The notes: generated by a model not told the origin, from the sequence alone. A stretch of 64,000 nt of DNA from Tsuneonella aeria (GCF_009827495.1 NZ_WTZA01000002.1:1-64000); one strand, 5' to 3'. Counted from the stretch's first letter, positions 1-8,580 are shown. Numbers and translations are program-made.

Positions 1-1304
1 AACGCGCGATAGTCCGCATATGCGGCGCCGGCGTGTGTACGGGCGGAGGCGGCGCGATACATTTCGCGGCGGTTTCGGGATTCCTCCGTCACCGATCCCC
101 GCAACCGCGGGTGATCGGCCAGGTCGTGCAAATCGCTGTGGGGGAGGACCTCCACCATCGGAAGCGCAGCGGCGACTTCGGCCCGTTCGAAGGGGTTGTC
201 GTCGACGAACAGTAGGCTGTCGGTGCCGATGTTCAGCGATGCCGCAATCGCCGCCAGACCTTCCGACTTTGGAGCCCAGCTGATCTGCGGGTGCAGAAGG
301 TAGTCCGCAAGACCCGCCGCCTCGAGCCGCGCCATCGCGTCGGCGCGCGCGTTCTTGCTGGCGACTGACAGGAGCACGCCCCGCGCGTCGAGCTGGCGGA
401 ACAGGTCTGCGATACCGGGTTGGACCGTCACGGGTCCTTCCAGCAGGACGCCGTCCCAAATGGTATTGTCGAGATCGAACACCACGCACTTGGCGGGCGG
501 TCGAAAGGGCGCATCGGGATCTGTGGGCGCGGGCGGGGCGGGCGCGTCCCAGACGAAATCGAGCGCGCCAAACATGAGATGCGCGCCCTCGTCCCCGTCG
601 ATCGTAATCTGCACGAGAAACGGCAGGCCCGATGCCGCGACCGGCGCGAAGGCACCGCCGGGTACTTTGATGCAGTTATAGCCGGGCGCAGCGGTGATGG
701 ACTGCCGGAACGGGTGCGGCTGGTCCTCCAGCGCGATGATCCCGCCCACGCGTTCCTGGTCGATCACGATCGCGAGTTGCAGTTTGACCGGCGCCGTGCC
801 GGGGTTGACGATCTCTGCGCGGAAGCTGTTCGGCAGCGGCGCCTGCCTGCCTTGTCCGAGGCGACGCCGAAGCCTCTCGTGCAGGTGGTCCTCCAGCCGG
901 TGCCAGCGGGCGCCGAGCATGCGCGACAAGAATGCGCCGATCCTCGCCATCCACAGGGCGGCGTGCGCAAGCGCGCTCTCGAGGATCGTGATGCGCCGGG
1001 CCGGCAACGGGGCCACGCTCCCGCGTGCCTCCAGCTTGCCCCACTTGCGGAAGCGAACATCGGCGAGGACGCGGCTGCCTGAGCGAAGCGGCTGGATACC
1101 GTGATCGAAGCGGCGGCATTTGCCAGCCGGGGTCGGGTCGAACAGGTCGCACGTCGCGTAGCACGCGGGCGCGGCGCACTCGGTGCAATGTTCGGCAAAG
1201 CTCAGGAAGGCGCGGGCGGCGGGCGTTACAGGCGCCGGAAGCGGCGCCTCCGTCGCGGTGGGCGGCGGCGCTTTCAGGCGGGTGTCGAACTGGAAAACGG
1301 CCAT
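1..1304 (-). CDS. FkbH-like HAD (subfamily IIIC) protein with Cys-rich N-terminus, 3' end off window
   Basis: The frame is open from an ATG at 1304 to the window edge, so the C-terminus is missing. Around residue 275 it has the HAD motif FDLDNTIWDG, followed by SVASKN and FVDDNPFERAEV. These are the hallmarks of FkbH-like HAD-IIIC domains found in polyketide and polysaccharide loci. The N-terminal part is unusual. After a Pro/Ala-rich linker it has a cysteine cluster, HCTECAAPACYATC, then a further Cys in AGKCRRFDHG, which could bind metal or an Fe-S cluster. A middle segment with beta-rich character (PGTAPVKLQLAIVIDQERVG) precedes the HAD domain. It starts 13 bases after the broken deacetylase and belongs to the same minus-strand polysaccharide cluster. 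The HAD assignment is firm. The substrate and the role of the N-terminus are unknown. Confidence 0.8.
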   Translation of the reverse strand, partial: MAVFQFDTRLKAPPPTATEAPLPAPVTPAARAFLSFAEHCTECAAPACYATCDLFDPTPAGKCRRFDHGIQPLRSGSRVLADVRFRKWGKLEARGSVAPLPARRITILESALAHAALWMARIGAFLSRMLGARWHRLEDHLHERLRRRLGQGRQAPLPNSFRAEIVNPGTAPVKLQLAIVIDQERVGGIIALEDQPHPFRQSITAAPGYNCIKVPGGAFAPVAASGLPFLVQITIDGDEGAHLMFGALDFVWDAPAPPAPTDPDAPFRPPAKCVVFDLDNTIWDGVLLEGPVTVQPGIADLFRQLDARGVLLSVASKNARADAMARLEAAGLADYLLHPQISWAPKSEGLAAIAASLNIGTDSLLFVDDNPFERAEVAAALPMVEVLPHSDLHDLADHPRLRGSVTEESRNRREMYRAASARTHAGAAYADYRA

Positions 1305-1317
1305 CCCGGCAGGGGCC

Positions 1318-2009
1318 TCAGCGCAAGTGGCGGCGCGCGAAGCGCGATGCGGCGCGCCGGATGCGGGTCGCGGGGCGGGCATGGCCGGAGAGGATCGCGC
1401 CGATTTCCGCATCGGTCATGTCGTCCCGGATCGAGGTGCGGTTCCATATCCGCGCGCTGGGTCGAAAAGTGCCTCGGTCGCTGGTCAGGATGCGCGCAAA
1501 CCCTTCTTCCTGCAGCCGGCGGATCACCCGCCGGTCGTAGGCGCCGAAGGGGATCGCCACCTCGTCCACCGACCGTCCGGCCGCCGCCGCGATGGTGTGG
1601 CGGGCGCCGACCAGTTCGTCCGCCAGCGCATTTTCGTCGAGCCGCCGCCAGTCCAGGTGGTCGCGCCCATGCAGCCCCACGGTCATTCCCCCGCGCACCA
1701 GCGACCGGAGATCGGCGGCTGACAAGTATCTTGGCCGCCCGATTCGTCCCGCTAACACGTAGAAACGCCCGGTCATCCGCGGCGCGCAAGGGCGTCTGCC
1801 GCCATGATGTCACTGGCGTTGCCGTCGTCGAAGGTCACGACGAAACGGGCCGGGTCCGGGGAGCGGGCTATGCGGCCGAGTATCTGCTCGAAGCGTTCCA
1901 GCGGGAGCCAGAACGGACGTTCGTCTTCCGCGACGGCGGTGTGCGGCGTGCCGAGACCATGGAAATTCACGGCCACATGACGTCCATGCGCTGAGGGCTG
2001 CGTGCTCAT
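1318..2009 (-). pseudogene. Polysaccharide deacetylase (NodB fold), split by a frameshift
   Basis: Two reading frames together make one NodB-type deacetylase. Bases 2009-1773 encode VAVNFHGLGTP and the metal-binding motif VTFDDGNASD, then stop after ALARRG. Bases 1776-1318 start at an overlapping ATG with MTGRFYVLAGRIG and carry the second His motif (GLHGRDHLDW) and IPFGAYD. In this family one chain runs straight through this point (RG-Leu-x-x-x-Phe-Phe/Tyr-Val). One extra base between GGA and TGACC would restore RGLTGRFYV exactly. The likely explanations are a one-base deletion or an assembly error. Less likely, the two halves are made by ATGA-coupled translation. The 5' end overlaps the stop of the upstream glycosyltransferase by four bases, so it was part of an operon. 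Confidence 0.8.
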
Positions 2010-3040
2010 GGATCAGGCGCGAAGGCGATTGCGGCCGCCTGCGGCGTGATGACGCGGCGGACTTCCGCAGGCGGGGCCATGCCGAGGAGGCCGGTCATCA
2101 CCGCTCGCGCCTCGGCAAAGGCCCCCTGCAGGGCGAGTTGCGCGGCCTTCGCCATGCCGTAGGCCAGGGCCCCCGGAACGGAGCGGGGTGCGAAGCGGCG
2201 GAGGAAGCGGATGCGGTTGCGATAATTGAAATAGTTGGAAAACGGGCTGGGCCGGCGATCGAAGGAGCCCGTGCCGGTCACGGTCCCGCCATGATGGAGT
2301 ACGACCGCGTTCGGCACCTGGCGCAAGGGGAGGTCGCCGCGCCGGAAGGCCCAGTCCACCTCTTCGTAATAAATGAAGTAATCCTCGCGCATCAGCCCCA
2401 CGGTTTCGAGGAACCGGCGCGAGGCCACGCACGATGCGCCGCTGATGAAATCGATCGCGCTCGCGGGCGGCACTGCGGCCGCGTTGGCTGGCCGGTCGAG
2501 GTTGGCGGAGTGGCATACGCCGGTCGCCAGCGTTACCGTGCCCCCATCGGTCTGCACCACATCGGGCCGCGCATGATAGACGACACGCCCGCGCATCAGG
2601 CCGAATGCGCCGTCCGCCCCGGCTTCGACGAAACGCGCCGCGGCATCGGGCCGCGCCTGGCAATCGGGGTTGAGGAGCCAGAACAGGCCGAGCCCGGGCT
2701 CCGCTGCGAGCACTTCCAACGCGCGGTTCGTGGCCCAGGCGAAGCCGTGATTGACCGGGGCGGACAGTAAGGTGAGATCGGCGGCCGCGCGCGTGATCGC
2801 GCCGACCGGTCCTTCCGCGAAGGTGATGCGTCCCCCAGCAGCGGCCGCCCATGCGCGGACGGCCGTTATTGTGCCGTCATCGCTCGCGTTATCTACGATC
2901 ACCACGCGCACGCGGACGCCCTGCGATTTAAACACGCTGTCGAGACACGCGGCGATGATCGCTTCGGACTGGTACCCGACGATTGCCACCCCGATATCGG
3001 GGGCGCGCTCTTCCAGGTCGGATCCGGCGATGGCGGTCAT
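2006..3040 (-). CDS. Family 2 glycosyltransferase, rhamnosyltransferase-like
   Basis: A 344-residue GT-A glycosyltransferase. The N-terminus has GVAIVGYQSE and VIVDNASDDGT, the nucleotide-sugar-binding part of GT2 enzymes. LLNPDCQARPDAAARF carries the metal-binding region. ISGASCVASRRFLETVG and FIYYEEVDWAFR match the acceptor-side motifs of WbbL/RfbF-like rhamnosyltransferases. It probably transfers a sugar onto a lipid-linked polysaccharide intermediate at the inner membrane. The C-terminal third (YFNYRNRIRFLRRF) is typical of the same subfamily. It overlaps the deacetylase start by ATGA and is first of the visible polysaccharide genes on this strand. The donor sugar cannot be read from the sequence. 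Confidence 0.85.
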   Translation of the reverse strand: MTAIAGSDLEERAPDIGVAIVGYQSEAIIAACLDSVFKSQGVRVRVVIVDNASDDGTITAVRAWAAAAGGRITFAEGPVGAITRAAADLTLLSAPVNHGFAWATNRALEVLAAEPGLGLFWLLNPDCQARPDAAARFVEAGADGAFGLMRGRVVYHARPDVVQTDGGTVTLATGVCHSANLDRPANAAAVPPASAIDFISGASCVASRRFLETVGLMREDYFIYYEEVDWAFRRGDLPLRQVPNAVVLHHGGTVTGTGSFDRRPSPFSNYFNYRNRIRFLRRFAPRSVPGALAYGMAKAAQLALQGAFAEARAVMTGLLGMAPPAEVRRVITPQAAAIAFAPDP

Positions 3041-3109
3041 CGGGGCAGGCTTTGGCCAACGCGCGAGATCAAGTCCAGCGATGAGGAAGGCCGGGGCAAC
3101 CGGATTGGA

Positions 3110-3415
3110 TTAGCCGATGGCCTGCACCCGCGCCGAACGTATCCGCCTTCGCAACCACGCGCCGAACACGACGATCGGTGCGGCGAACCATGCGAGGTAG
3201 AACCATCCTTTCGGTCCGTCAGCCATCGCGCAGCCGATCATCCTGGCAACGCGCGCGCGCCGCCCGGTGCCGGTGTCGCTGCATGCAAGATCGAGCCCCA
3301 GGATATCCGGCAGCATGATGTCGCCGGCAATCCCGATCGCGAAGATCGTCAGGCCCACCGCCAGCTGCCAGCCGCCGATCGTGATCGTGAGCGGCGGCTG
3401 GTCGTTGTCCTTCAC
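3110..3415 (-). CDS. Small two-helix membrane protein, unknown function
   Basis: A 101-residue protein beginning with GTG at 3415, ten bases after the nrdA stop. Two hydrophobic stretches, near residues 14-35 and 73-90 (LAWFAAPIVVFGAWL), are predicted membrane helices. Between them is a polar loop with two Cys (LDLACSD, MIGCAMADG). The C-terminus is strongly basic (RRRIRSARVQ), suggesting a cytoplasmic tail. The frame is also open upstream inside nrdA, but that part reads as low-complexity shadow, so the GTG is preferred. I do not recognise the family. It is probably cotranscribed with nrdA, but nothing links it to ribonucleotide reduction. Confidence 0.55.
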   Translation of the reverse strand: MKDNDQPPLTITIGGWQLAVGLTIFAIGIAGDIMLPDILGLDLACSDTGTGRRARVARMIGCAMADGPKGWFYLAWFAAPIVVFGAWLRRRIRSARVQAIG

Positions 3416-3425
3416 TGGCAGGTGC

Positions 3426-5462
3426 TTACTGGCACGCCAGGCATTCGTCGTAGTCGGTCGTCGGCAGTTCGTACTTCGCCGCCTCGGGGGTGTTGTCCGC
3501 TTCCACCCCGCCGGCGAACCCTGCGCGCTGCACGCTCTTGGAGCGGAGGTAATAGAGGCTCTTGATCCCCTTCTCCCACGCCTGGAAGTGGAGCATCGCG
3601 AGATCCCACTTGTCGACATCCGCCGGGATGAACAGGTTGAGGCTCTGCGCCTGGTCGATGAACGGCGTGCGGTCGGCCGCGAATTCGAGCAGCCAGCGCT
3701 GGTCGATCTCGAAGCTGGTCTTGTAAACCGCCTTTTCCTCCGGCGTCAGGAAGTCGAGGTGCTGGACCGATCCGCCCTTTTCCAGGATCGAGTTCCACAC
3801 GTTGGTGGAATTCTTCGCCTTCTGGTCGAGCAGCTTTTCCAGGTAGGGGTTCTTCACCACGAAGCTGCCCGACAGGGTCTTGTGCGTGTAGATGTTCGCC
3901 GGGATCGGTTCGATGCAGGCGCTGGTGCCGCCGCAGATGATGCTGATCGAAGCGGTCGGCGCGATCGCCATCTTGCAGCTGAAGCGCTCCATCGCGCCAG
4001 CGTCGGCCGCGTCCGGGCAGGGGCCGCGTTCTTCGGCCAGCACCATGCTGGCCTCTTCGGCCTTCGCGGCAATGTGCTTGAACATCTTCAGGTTCCAGAC
4101 CTTGGCCATCGGGCTTTCGAACCCGATGCCTTTCATCTGGAGGAACGAGTGGAAGCCCATCACGCCCATGCCGACGCTGCGTTCGCGTGACGCCGAATAC
4201 TTGGCGCGCGCCATCTCGTCCGGCGCGCGGTCAATGTAGTCCTGCAGCACGTTGTCGAGGAAGCGCATCACGTCTTCGATGAAGACCTTGTCGCCTTCCC
4301 ACTGCTCCCAGGTTTCCAGGTTCAGCGAGCTGAGGCAGCATACCGCCGTGCGGTCGTTGCCGAGGTGGTCCACGCCGGTCGGCAGGGTGATTTCGGAGCA
4401 CAGGTTCGAGGTCGAGACCTTGAGGCCCAGATCGCGGTGGTGGCGCGGCATCGCGCGGTTCACCGTGTCGGCGAAGACGATGTAGGGCTCGCCCGTGGCG
4501 AGGCGGGTTTCCACCAGCTTCTGGAACAGGCTGCGCGCATCCACCGTGGCGCGCACTTCGCCCGTCTTGGGGCTGGTGAGATCCCATTTCTCGCCCGCGC
4601 GGACGGCTTCCATGAAGGCATCGGAGAGCAGCACGCCGTGGTGCAGGTTCAGCGCCTTGCGGTTGAAATCGCCGGAAGGTTTGCGGATCTCGAGGAATTC
4701 CTCGATCTCGGGATGGCTGATGTCGAGATAGCACGCGGCCGACCCGCGCCGCAGCGAACCCTGGCTGATCGCGAGGGTCAGGCTGTCCATCACGCGCACG
4801 AACGGGATGATCCCGCTTGTCTTGCCGTTGAGGCCCACCGGTTCGCCGATGCCGCGCACGTTGCCCCAGTAGGTGCCGATGCCGCCGCCCCGGCTGGCCA
4901 GCCACACGTTCTCGTTCCAGGTGTTGACGATGCCTTCCAGGCTGTCGCTGACGGAATTGAGATAGCAGCTGATCGGCAGCCCGCGATTGGTGCCGCCATT
5001 GGAGAGGACCGGGGTCGCCGGCATGAACCACAGCTTCGAAATGTAGTCGTAGAGGCGCTGGGCGTGGTCCTGGTCGTCAGCGTAGGCATCGGCCACGCGG
5101 GCAAACAGGTCCTGATACTTCTCGCCCGGCAGCAGGTAGCGGTCGGTCAACGTGTCCTTGCCGAAATCGGTTAGCAGGGCATCGCGCGATTCGTCCGTCG
5201 CGATCGTGAAGCGTCGTGCGGAAATCTTCTTGCTGTCGGTGTCCGCATTCACCGCGGATTTCGCCGCGTCCGCTGCCGCGGCCCCAATCTGGGCCGCAAG
5301 AGCCTGCGCCGCCATGCCGGCAACCAGTGCCTCGCTACCCGAATCTGCCTTGTCCATGCCGACCACCGTGCGCGTGGAGGGTGCCTGCTCGGCCGTGTCG
5401 ATCGCGTCCGCAGTCGTCTCGTCGAGCCCCATGGCCGCCTCGTTTCCCGTTCTGAAATCCAT
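3426..5462 (-). CDS. nrdA: Ribonucleoside-diphosphate reductase, class Ia alpha subunit
   Basis: Reduces ribonucleoside diphosphates to deoxyribonucleotides, together with a radical-generating NrdB subunit. About 678 residues, shorter than the roughly 760 of E. coli NrdA. The redox-active and thiyl cysteines are present in PISCYLNSV, SNLCSEITLP and AVCCLSSLNL, and the C-terminal swinging pair is DECLACQ. The N-terminus goes from a low-complexity Ala-rich stretch straight into the catalytic domain, and I see no ATP-cone activity domain. Two starts are possible: ATG at 5462, used here, and ATG at 5432, which has a GAGG eight bases upstream. nrdB is not adjacent. A possible NrdR box lies upstream at 5674-5690. 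Confidence 0.95.
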   Translation of the reverse strand: MDFRTGNEAAMGLDETTADAIDTAEQAPSTRTVVGMDKADSGSEALVAGMAAQALAAQIGAAAADAAKSAVNADTDSKKISARRFTIATDESRDALLTDFGKDTLTDRYLLPGEKYQDLFARVADAYADDQDHAQRLYDYISKLWFMPATPVLSNGGTNRGLPISCYLNSVSDSLEGIVNTWNENVWLASRGGGIGTYWGNVRGIGEPVGLNGKTSGIIPFVRVMDSLTLAISQGSLRRGSAACYLDISHPEIEEFLEIRKPSGDFNRKALNLHHGVLLSDAFMEAVRAGEKWDLTSPKTGEVRATVDARSLFQKLVETRLATGEPYIVFADTVNRAMPRHHRDLGLKVSTSNLCSEITLPTGVDHLGNDRTAVCCLSSLNLETWEQWEGDKVFIEDVMRFLDNVLQDYIDRAPDEMARAKYSASRERSVGMGVMGFHSFLQMKGIGFESPMAKVWNLKMFKHIAAKAEEASMVLAEERGPCPDAADAGAMERFSCKMAIAPTASISIICGGTSACIEPIPANIYTHKTLSGSFVVKNPYLEKLLDQKAKNSTNVWNSILEKGGSVQHLDFLTPEEKAVYKTSFEIDQRWLLEFAADRTPFIDQAQSLNLFIPADVDKWDLAMLHFQAWEKGIKSLYYLRSKSVQRAGFAGGVEADNTPEAAKYELPTTDYDECLACQ

Positions 5463-5996
5463 TGTTCCCGCCCCACCCATTTGTGCCGACCGATCGGGAA
5501 TCCTGCCCGATGTTCCGCATCCGTTCGATTCGGGACCGGAGCCCCGCAATTACCATTTCCAGCGGTGGCCCGGGCGAAAACTTTTCCCCAGATTGGTCCC
5601 CCCGCGGCTCGCCGCCCTGGCCTCGGACCAGCTTGGATGCATGCGCGACCGATATGGTTGGCGCTGCCCCGAAAACTAGGTCTTGTAGGGTAGGGCCCCC
5701 AGCGAACTACCAGTGATTGTGAATCAAGCGGTGGCTGGGCGCAATAGGGTCAAGCTGCGGTTAACCCTGTCGAAGGCGGTTGGCGCAGCCTGCAATCGCC
5801 TGACGCGGCAGCCGAAGAGGCGCGGAAATCTGCGGAGTGCGGAAGCGCTCGGGAGCGAACCGGCCTTGGCTGAAGAAATATTTTTGTCCACTGGATCGTG
5901 GGTCCGACGCAATGCGCGACAGCACCACCGCCGCCGTCTCCGCAGTACGGCGACGGTAGTGCCCGCCTGCTTGCCGGACAGCGCCGGCGGCGCAGG
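5463..5996. other. Gene-poor stretch upstream of nrdA
   Basis: About 530 bases between nrdA and the TonB-C-like gene, both on the minus strand. It should hold the nrdA promoter and leader and the end of the upstream transcript. Short open frames here have no recognisable motif and no convincing ribosome binding site. The only possible site I can point to is the NrdR-box-like sequence at 5674-5690. Confidence 0.5.
5674..5690 (-). promoter_or_regulatory. Possible NrdR box upstream of nrdA
   Basis: AAACTAGGTCTTGTAG resembles the NrdR operator (CwAtATaTwG core) in its CTA and TTG half-sites but lacks the central AT. A second AACTA begins exactly 31 bases away at 5705, which is the usual spacing of tandem NrdR boxes, but its other half is poor. 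It lies about 210 bases upstream of the nrdA start. The assignment is weak. Confidence 0.25.
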
Positions 5997-6500
5997 CTAC
6001 CGCGCCGAATTCAGAGCCAGCACGCGGCGTTCGCCAGGGGCGCGGGCCATGCGTTCAGCTTCCCATTGCCGGAGCTGCCGGGTGAGCTTGCGCATATGGC
6101 CTTCGCTGCCCGCGACCACGATGTTCACGTGCACGTTCTGGGTCCCCGCATAGCCTTGCGGGATCTCGGGAATACCGCGAAGGCGCGACACCGCCCGGCG
6201 GGCACTGGTCTGCAATGCACCCGGCGAGGACGCACGGATGACCTGGACATCGCTCGGGCGACCGTCGGCACTGCGGGTGAAGCGCAGCTGGACGATGCCC
6301 TGCTGATCCTGCCCGGGACGGGCGCGGCGCTCTTCGTGATCGAGTTCGCGGTCCAGCTTGGTCGTCATGGTATCGACCCAGGCCTTGGCCGTGGGTTGGC
6401 CCGACACCACCAGGCCATCGCGCGCCACGTTCTGCGCGCCGGTGGTCGCCGGCATGGCGAGGAGGACAAGGGCAAGGGTGGAAGTGAGTACGGTCTTCAT
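5997..6500 (-). CDS. Secreted TonB-C-terminal-domain-like protein
   Basis: A 167-residue protein with a clear signal peptide (MKTVLTSTLALVLLAMPATTGA, likely cut before QN). The mature part has a TonB C-terminal-like fold signature: GIVQLRFTRSADGR, then VQVIRASSPGALQTSARRAV, then VHVNIVV. There is no proline-rich spanning region or membrane anchor, so it is not a classical TonB energy transducer. It may be a periplasmic protein using the same fold. The start at 6500 has GAGAGGATG upstream; the frame extends to 6650 but without signal-peptide sense. The C-terminus is basic and helical (RKLTRQLRQWEAERMARA). Monocistronic as far as visible; an inverted repeat lies in its leader at 6573-6590. Confidence 0.7.
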   Translation of the reverse strand: MKTVLTSTLALVLLAMPATTGAQNVARDGLVVSGQPTAKAWVDTMTTKLDRELDHEERRARPGQDQQGIVQLRFTRSADGRPSDVQVIRASSPGALQTSARRAVSRLRGIPEIPQGYAGTQNVHVNIVVAGSEGHMRKLTRQLRQWEAERMARAPGERRVLALNSAR

Positions 6501-6811
6501 CGGATCATCCTCTCGTTCTTTCGAAATGGATGATCGGCCAGCAAGGCCAAATCGCACGATGTACGAACCGGTTATTATGATGTGATAATAGCGAGTTGGG
6601 TCCAATGGTCGATCAGGATCGCGGATGACTGCGGACCAGGCGCTTTCCATCGGCCAGAAAACGCCATTTGACCGCTTCTGTCAATAAATTTCGTCACACA
6701 ATTGATCCCGGTAATCTTGTCTTGAGATAAGCCGCTAATCCCGCAAGTTTATTTCTCGTATATCAGCGGCGAGCGTCATGGCTCCCCTATGCTGGCCACG
6801 GCGCGACTCGC
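6501..6811. other. Gene-free stretch with a possible promoter and an inverted repeat
   Basis: Lies between the nadB stop and the start of the TonB-C-like gene. It is locally AT-richer than its surroundings. On the minus strand TTGACA at 6684-6679 is followed after 17 bases by TTTTCT, a possible sigma-70 promoter for the gene starting at 6500. The inverted repeat at 6573-6590 falls in the resulting leader. No coding region is seen. Confidence 0.4.
6573..6590. repeat. Inverted repeat TATTAT-N6-ATAATA, possible operator
   Basis: A perfect 6-base inverted repeat with a 6-base spacer, 73 bases before the start of the TonB-C-like gene. Its AT content stands out in this GC-rich region, which suits a transcription-factor operator. 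No regulator is identified. Confidence 0.4.
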
Positions 6812-8419
6812 CTATCGAAAGCGTTCGGGCTCCAGCACGGTGTCCAGCGCCACCGGCAGCATATCCGGGTAATCGAGGGTATAATGCAGGCCGCGGCTTT
6901 CGTGGCGCAGCAGCGCGCTGCGGACGATCTGCTCGGCGCACTGGTGGAGGTTGCGAAGCTCGATCAGGTCGGTGGTGACGCGGAACGCACCGTAATATTC
7001 CTCGATCTCCTGCGCGAGCATGTCGATGCGGTTGCGGGCACGCTCGAGGCGCTTCGTGGTGCGCACGATACCGACGTAGTTCCACATCATCCGGCGGATT
7101 TCGGTCCAGTTCTGCTTGATCACCACCTCTTCATCCGAATCGGTGACGCGGCTTTCGTCCCATTCGCGGATCGCGGGTGGGGGCGGCAGGTCGGCCCAGC
7201 CGGCGCGGATGTCCTTCGCCGCGGATTCCCCGAACACGAAGCATTCGAGCAGCGAATTGGATGCCAACCGGTTCGCGCCGTGCAGCCCGCTTTCGGTGCA
7301 TTCGCCGGCGGCCCACAACCCGCCCAGGTCGGTGCGTGCGTCCAGCCCGATCAGCACGCCGCCGCAGGTGTAGTGCTGGGCCGGCACGACCGGAATCGGC
7401 TCCTTCGTCATGTCGATGCCGAGGCCGAGCAGCTTTTCGTGGATGTTGGGAAAATGATGGCGGACGAACGCGGGCGGCTTGTGGCTGATGTCGAGATGCA
7501 CGCAGTCGAGACCATAGCGCTTGATCTGATCGTCATTGGCGCGAGCGACGATATCGCGCGGCGCGAGTTCCGCGCGCGGATCGTATTCCGGCATGTACCG
7601 ATGCCCCGTCACAGGATGCCGGAGCAGGCCGCCTTCGCCGCGCACCGCCTCCGTGATCAGGAAATTCTTGACCTCGAGGTTGTAAAGGCAGGTCGGGTGG
7701 AACTGCATCATCTCCATGTTGGAGACGCGGCAACCCGCGCGCCATGCCATGGCGATACCGTCGCCCGTCGCCCCGCGCGGCGCGGTCGAGAACTGGTACA
7801 CCCGGCCTGCCCCGCCGGTAGCAAGGACCGTGGCGCGCGCGACGTGTGCCTCCACTTTCCCCGTTTCTTGATCGAGCGCATAGACGCCCCAGACTCGGGC
7901 CGGATCGGCTTGCCCCACCGCGCCGCCCACGGCGTTCTGGCCCGTGACAAGGTCGATGCAGGCCCGTCCAGCAAGCAGGGTGATGTTCGGGCTGGCCTCG
8001 GCCGCGCGCAGCAGCGCCTCTTGCACGGCCCATCCGGTGGCATCGTCCACGTGGACGATCCGCCGTGCGCTGTGCCCGCCTTCGCGGGTCAGGTGGAGCG
8101 CGCCGGCGTCCATGTTGAAGGGGACGCCCAGCGCGATCAGGCGCGCGATCGCCTGCGGCGCGTTCTCGATGACGAACTCCACCGTCTCGCGCCGGTTGAG
8201 GCCCGCGCCCGCGATCATCGTGTCGCGGATGTGGTCTTCGAAGGTATCGCCCGCGCCCAGTACTGCAGCGATGCCGCCTTGCGCCCAGGCCGTGCTGCCG
8301 CCGGTCAGCGAACCCTTCGCCAGCACCAGCACCCTGTGCGTTTCGGCAAGGGCGAGGGCAGCGGTGAGGCCCGCCGCGCCCGAACCCACCACGATCACAT
8401 CGAATTGCGCCTCGCTCAT
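6812..8419 (-). CDS. nadB: L-aspartate oxidase
   Basis: Flavoenzyme that oxidises L-aspartate to iminoaspartate, the first step of de novo NAD synthesis, in the cytoplasm. 535 residues, the usual length. The N-terminus carries the FAD dinucleotide-binding motif VIVVGSGAAGLTAALAL. The succinate dehydrogenase/fumarate reductase family signature STAWAQGGIAA follows. HFPNIHEKLLGLGIDM and HYTCGGVLIGLDART form the capping and active-site regions, and GLHGANRLASNSLLE is the conserved FAD-contacting motif. The C-terminus (RNLHQCAEQIVRSALLRHESRGLHY) matches the family helical domain. nadA and nadC, often adjacent, are not in this window. The ATG at 8419 is directly upstream of the FAD motif. Confidence 0.96.
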   Translation of the reverse strand: MSEAQFDVIVVGSGAAGLTAALALAETHRVLVLAKGSLTGGSTAWAQGGIAAVLGAGDTFEDHIRDTMIAGAGLNRRETVEFVIENAPQAIARLIALGVPFNMDAGALHLTREGGHSARRIVHVDDATGWAVQEALLRAAEASPNITLLAGRACIDLVTGQNAVGGAVGQADPARVWGVYALDQETGKVEAHVARATVLATGGAGRVYQFSTAPRGATGDGIAMAWRAGCRVSNMEMMQFHPTCLYNLEVKNFLITEAVRGEGGLLRHPVTGHRYMPEYDPRAELAPRDIVARANDDQIKRYGLDCVHLDISHKPPAFVRHHFPNIHEKLLGLGIDMTKEPIPVVPAQHYTCGGVLIGLDARTDLGGLWAAGECTESGLHGANRLASNSLLECFVFGESAAKDIRAGWADLPPPPAIREWDESRVTDSDEEVVIKQNWTEIRRMMWNYVGIVRTTKRLERARNRIDMLAQEIEEYYGAFRVTTDLIELRNLHQCAEQIVRSALLRHESRGLHYTLDYPDMLPVALDTVLEPERFR

Positions 8420-8580
8420 GATCCGCCCGCTTCAACATGCCCGGGCGGCCGGCGCAACCCGTGACCTATTCTTTCCGCACACGGCACGAATCCCACGCTT
8501 CGACGATGCGATGTTTACGCGGATGCAGCCTGGGCTAACGTTCGGGCGGCAGGGGATGAGGACGGGAAGGGTCGCGAAAC

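Noticed and set aside
398..422. GGAAC-N16-GTTG, resembling a sigma-EcfG promoter
   Set aside because: It lies inside the FkbH-like coding region on the opposite strand, with no gene to serve.
5724..5912. A 62-residue minus-strand frame upstream of nrdA
   Set aside because: No recognisable motif and no convincing ribosome binding site.
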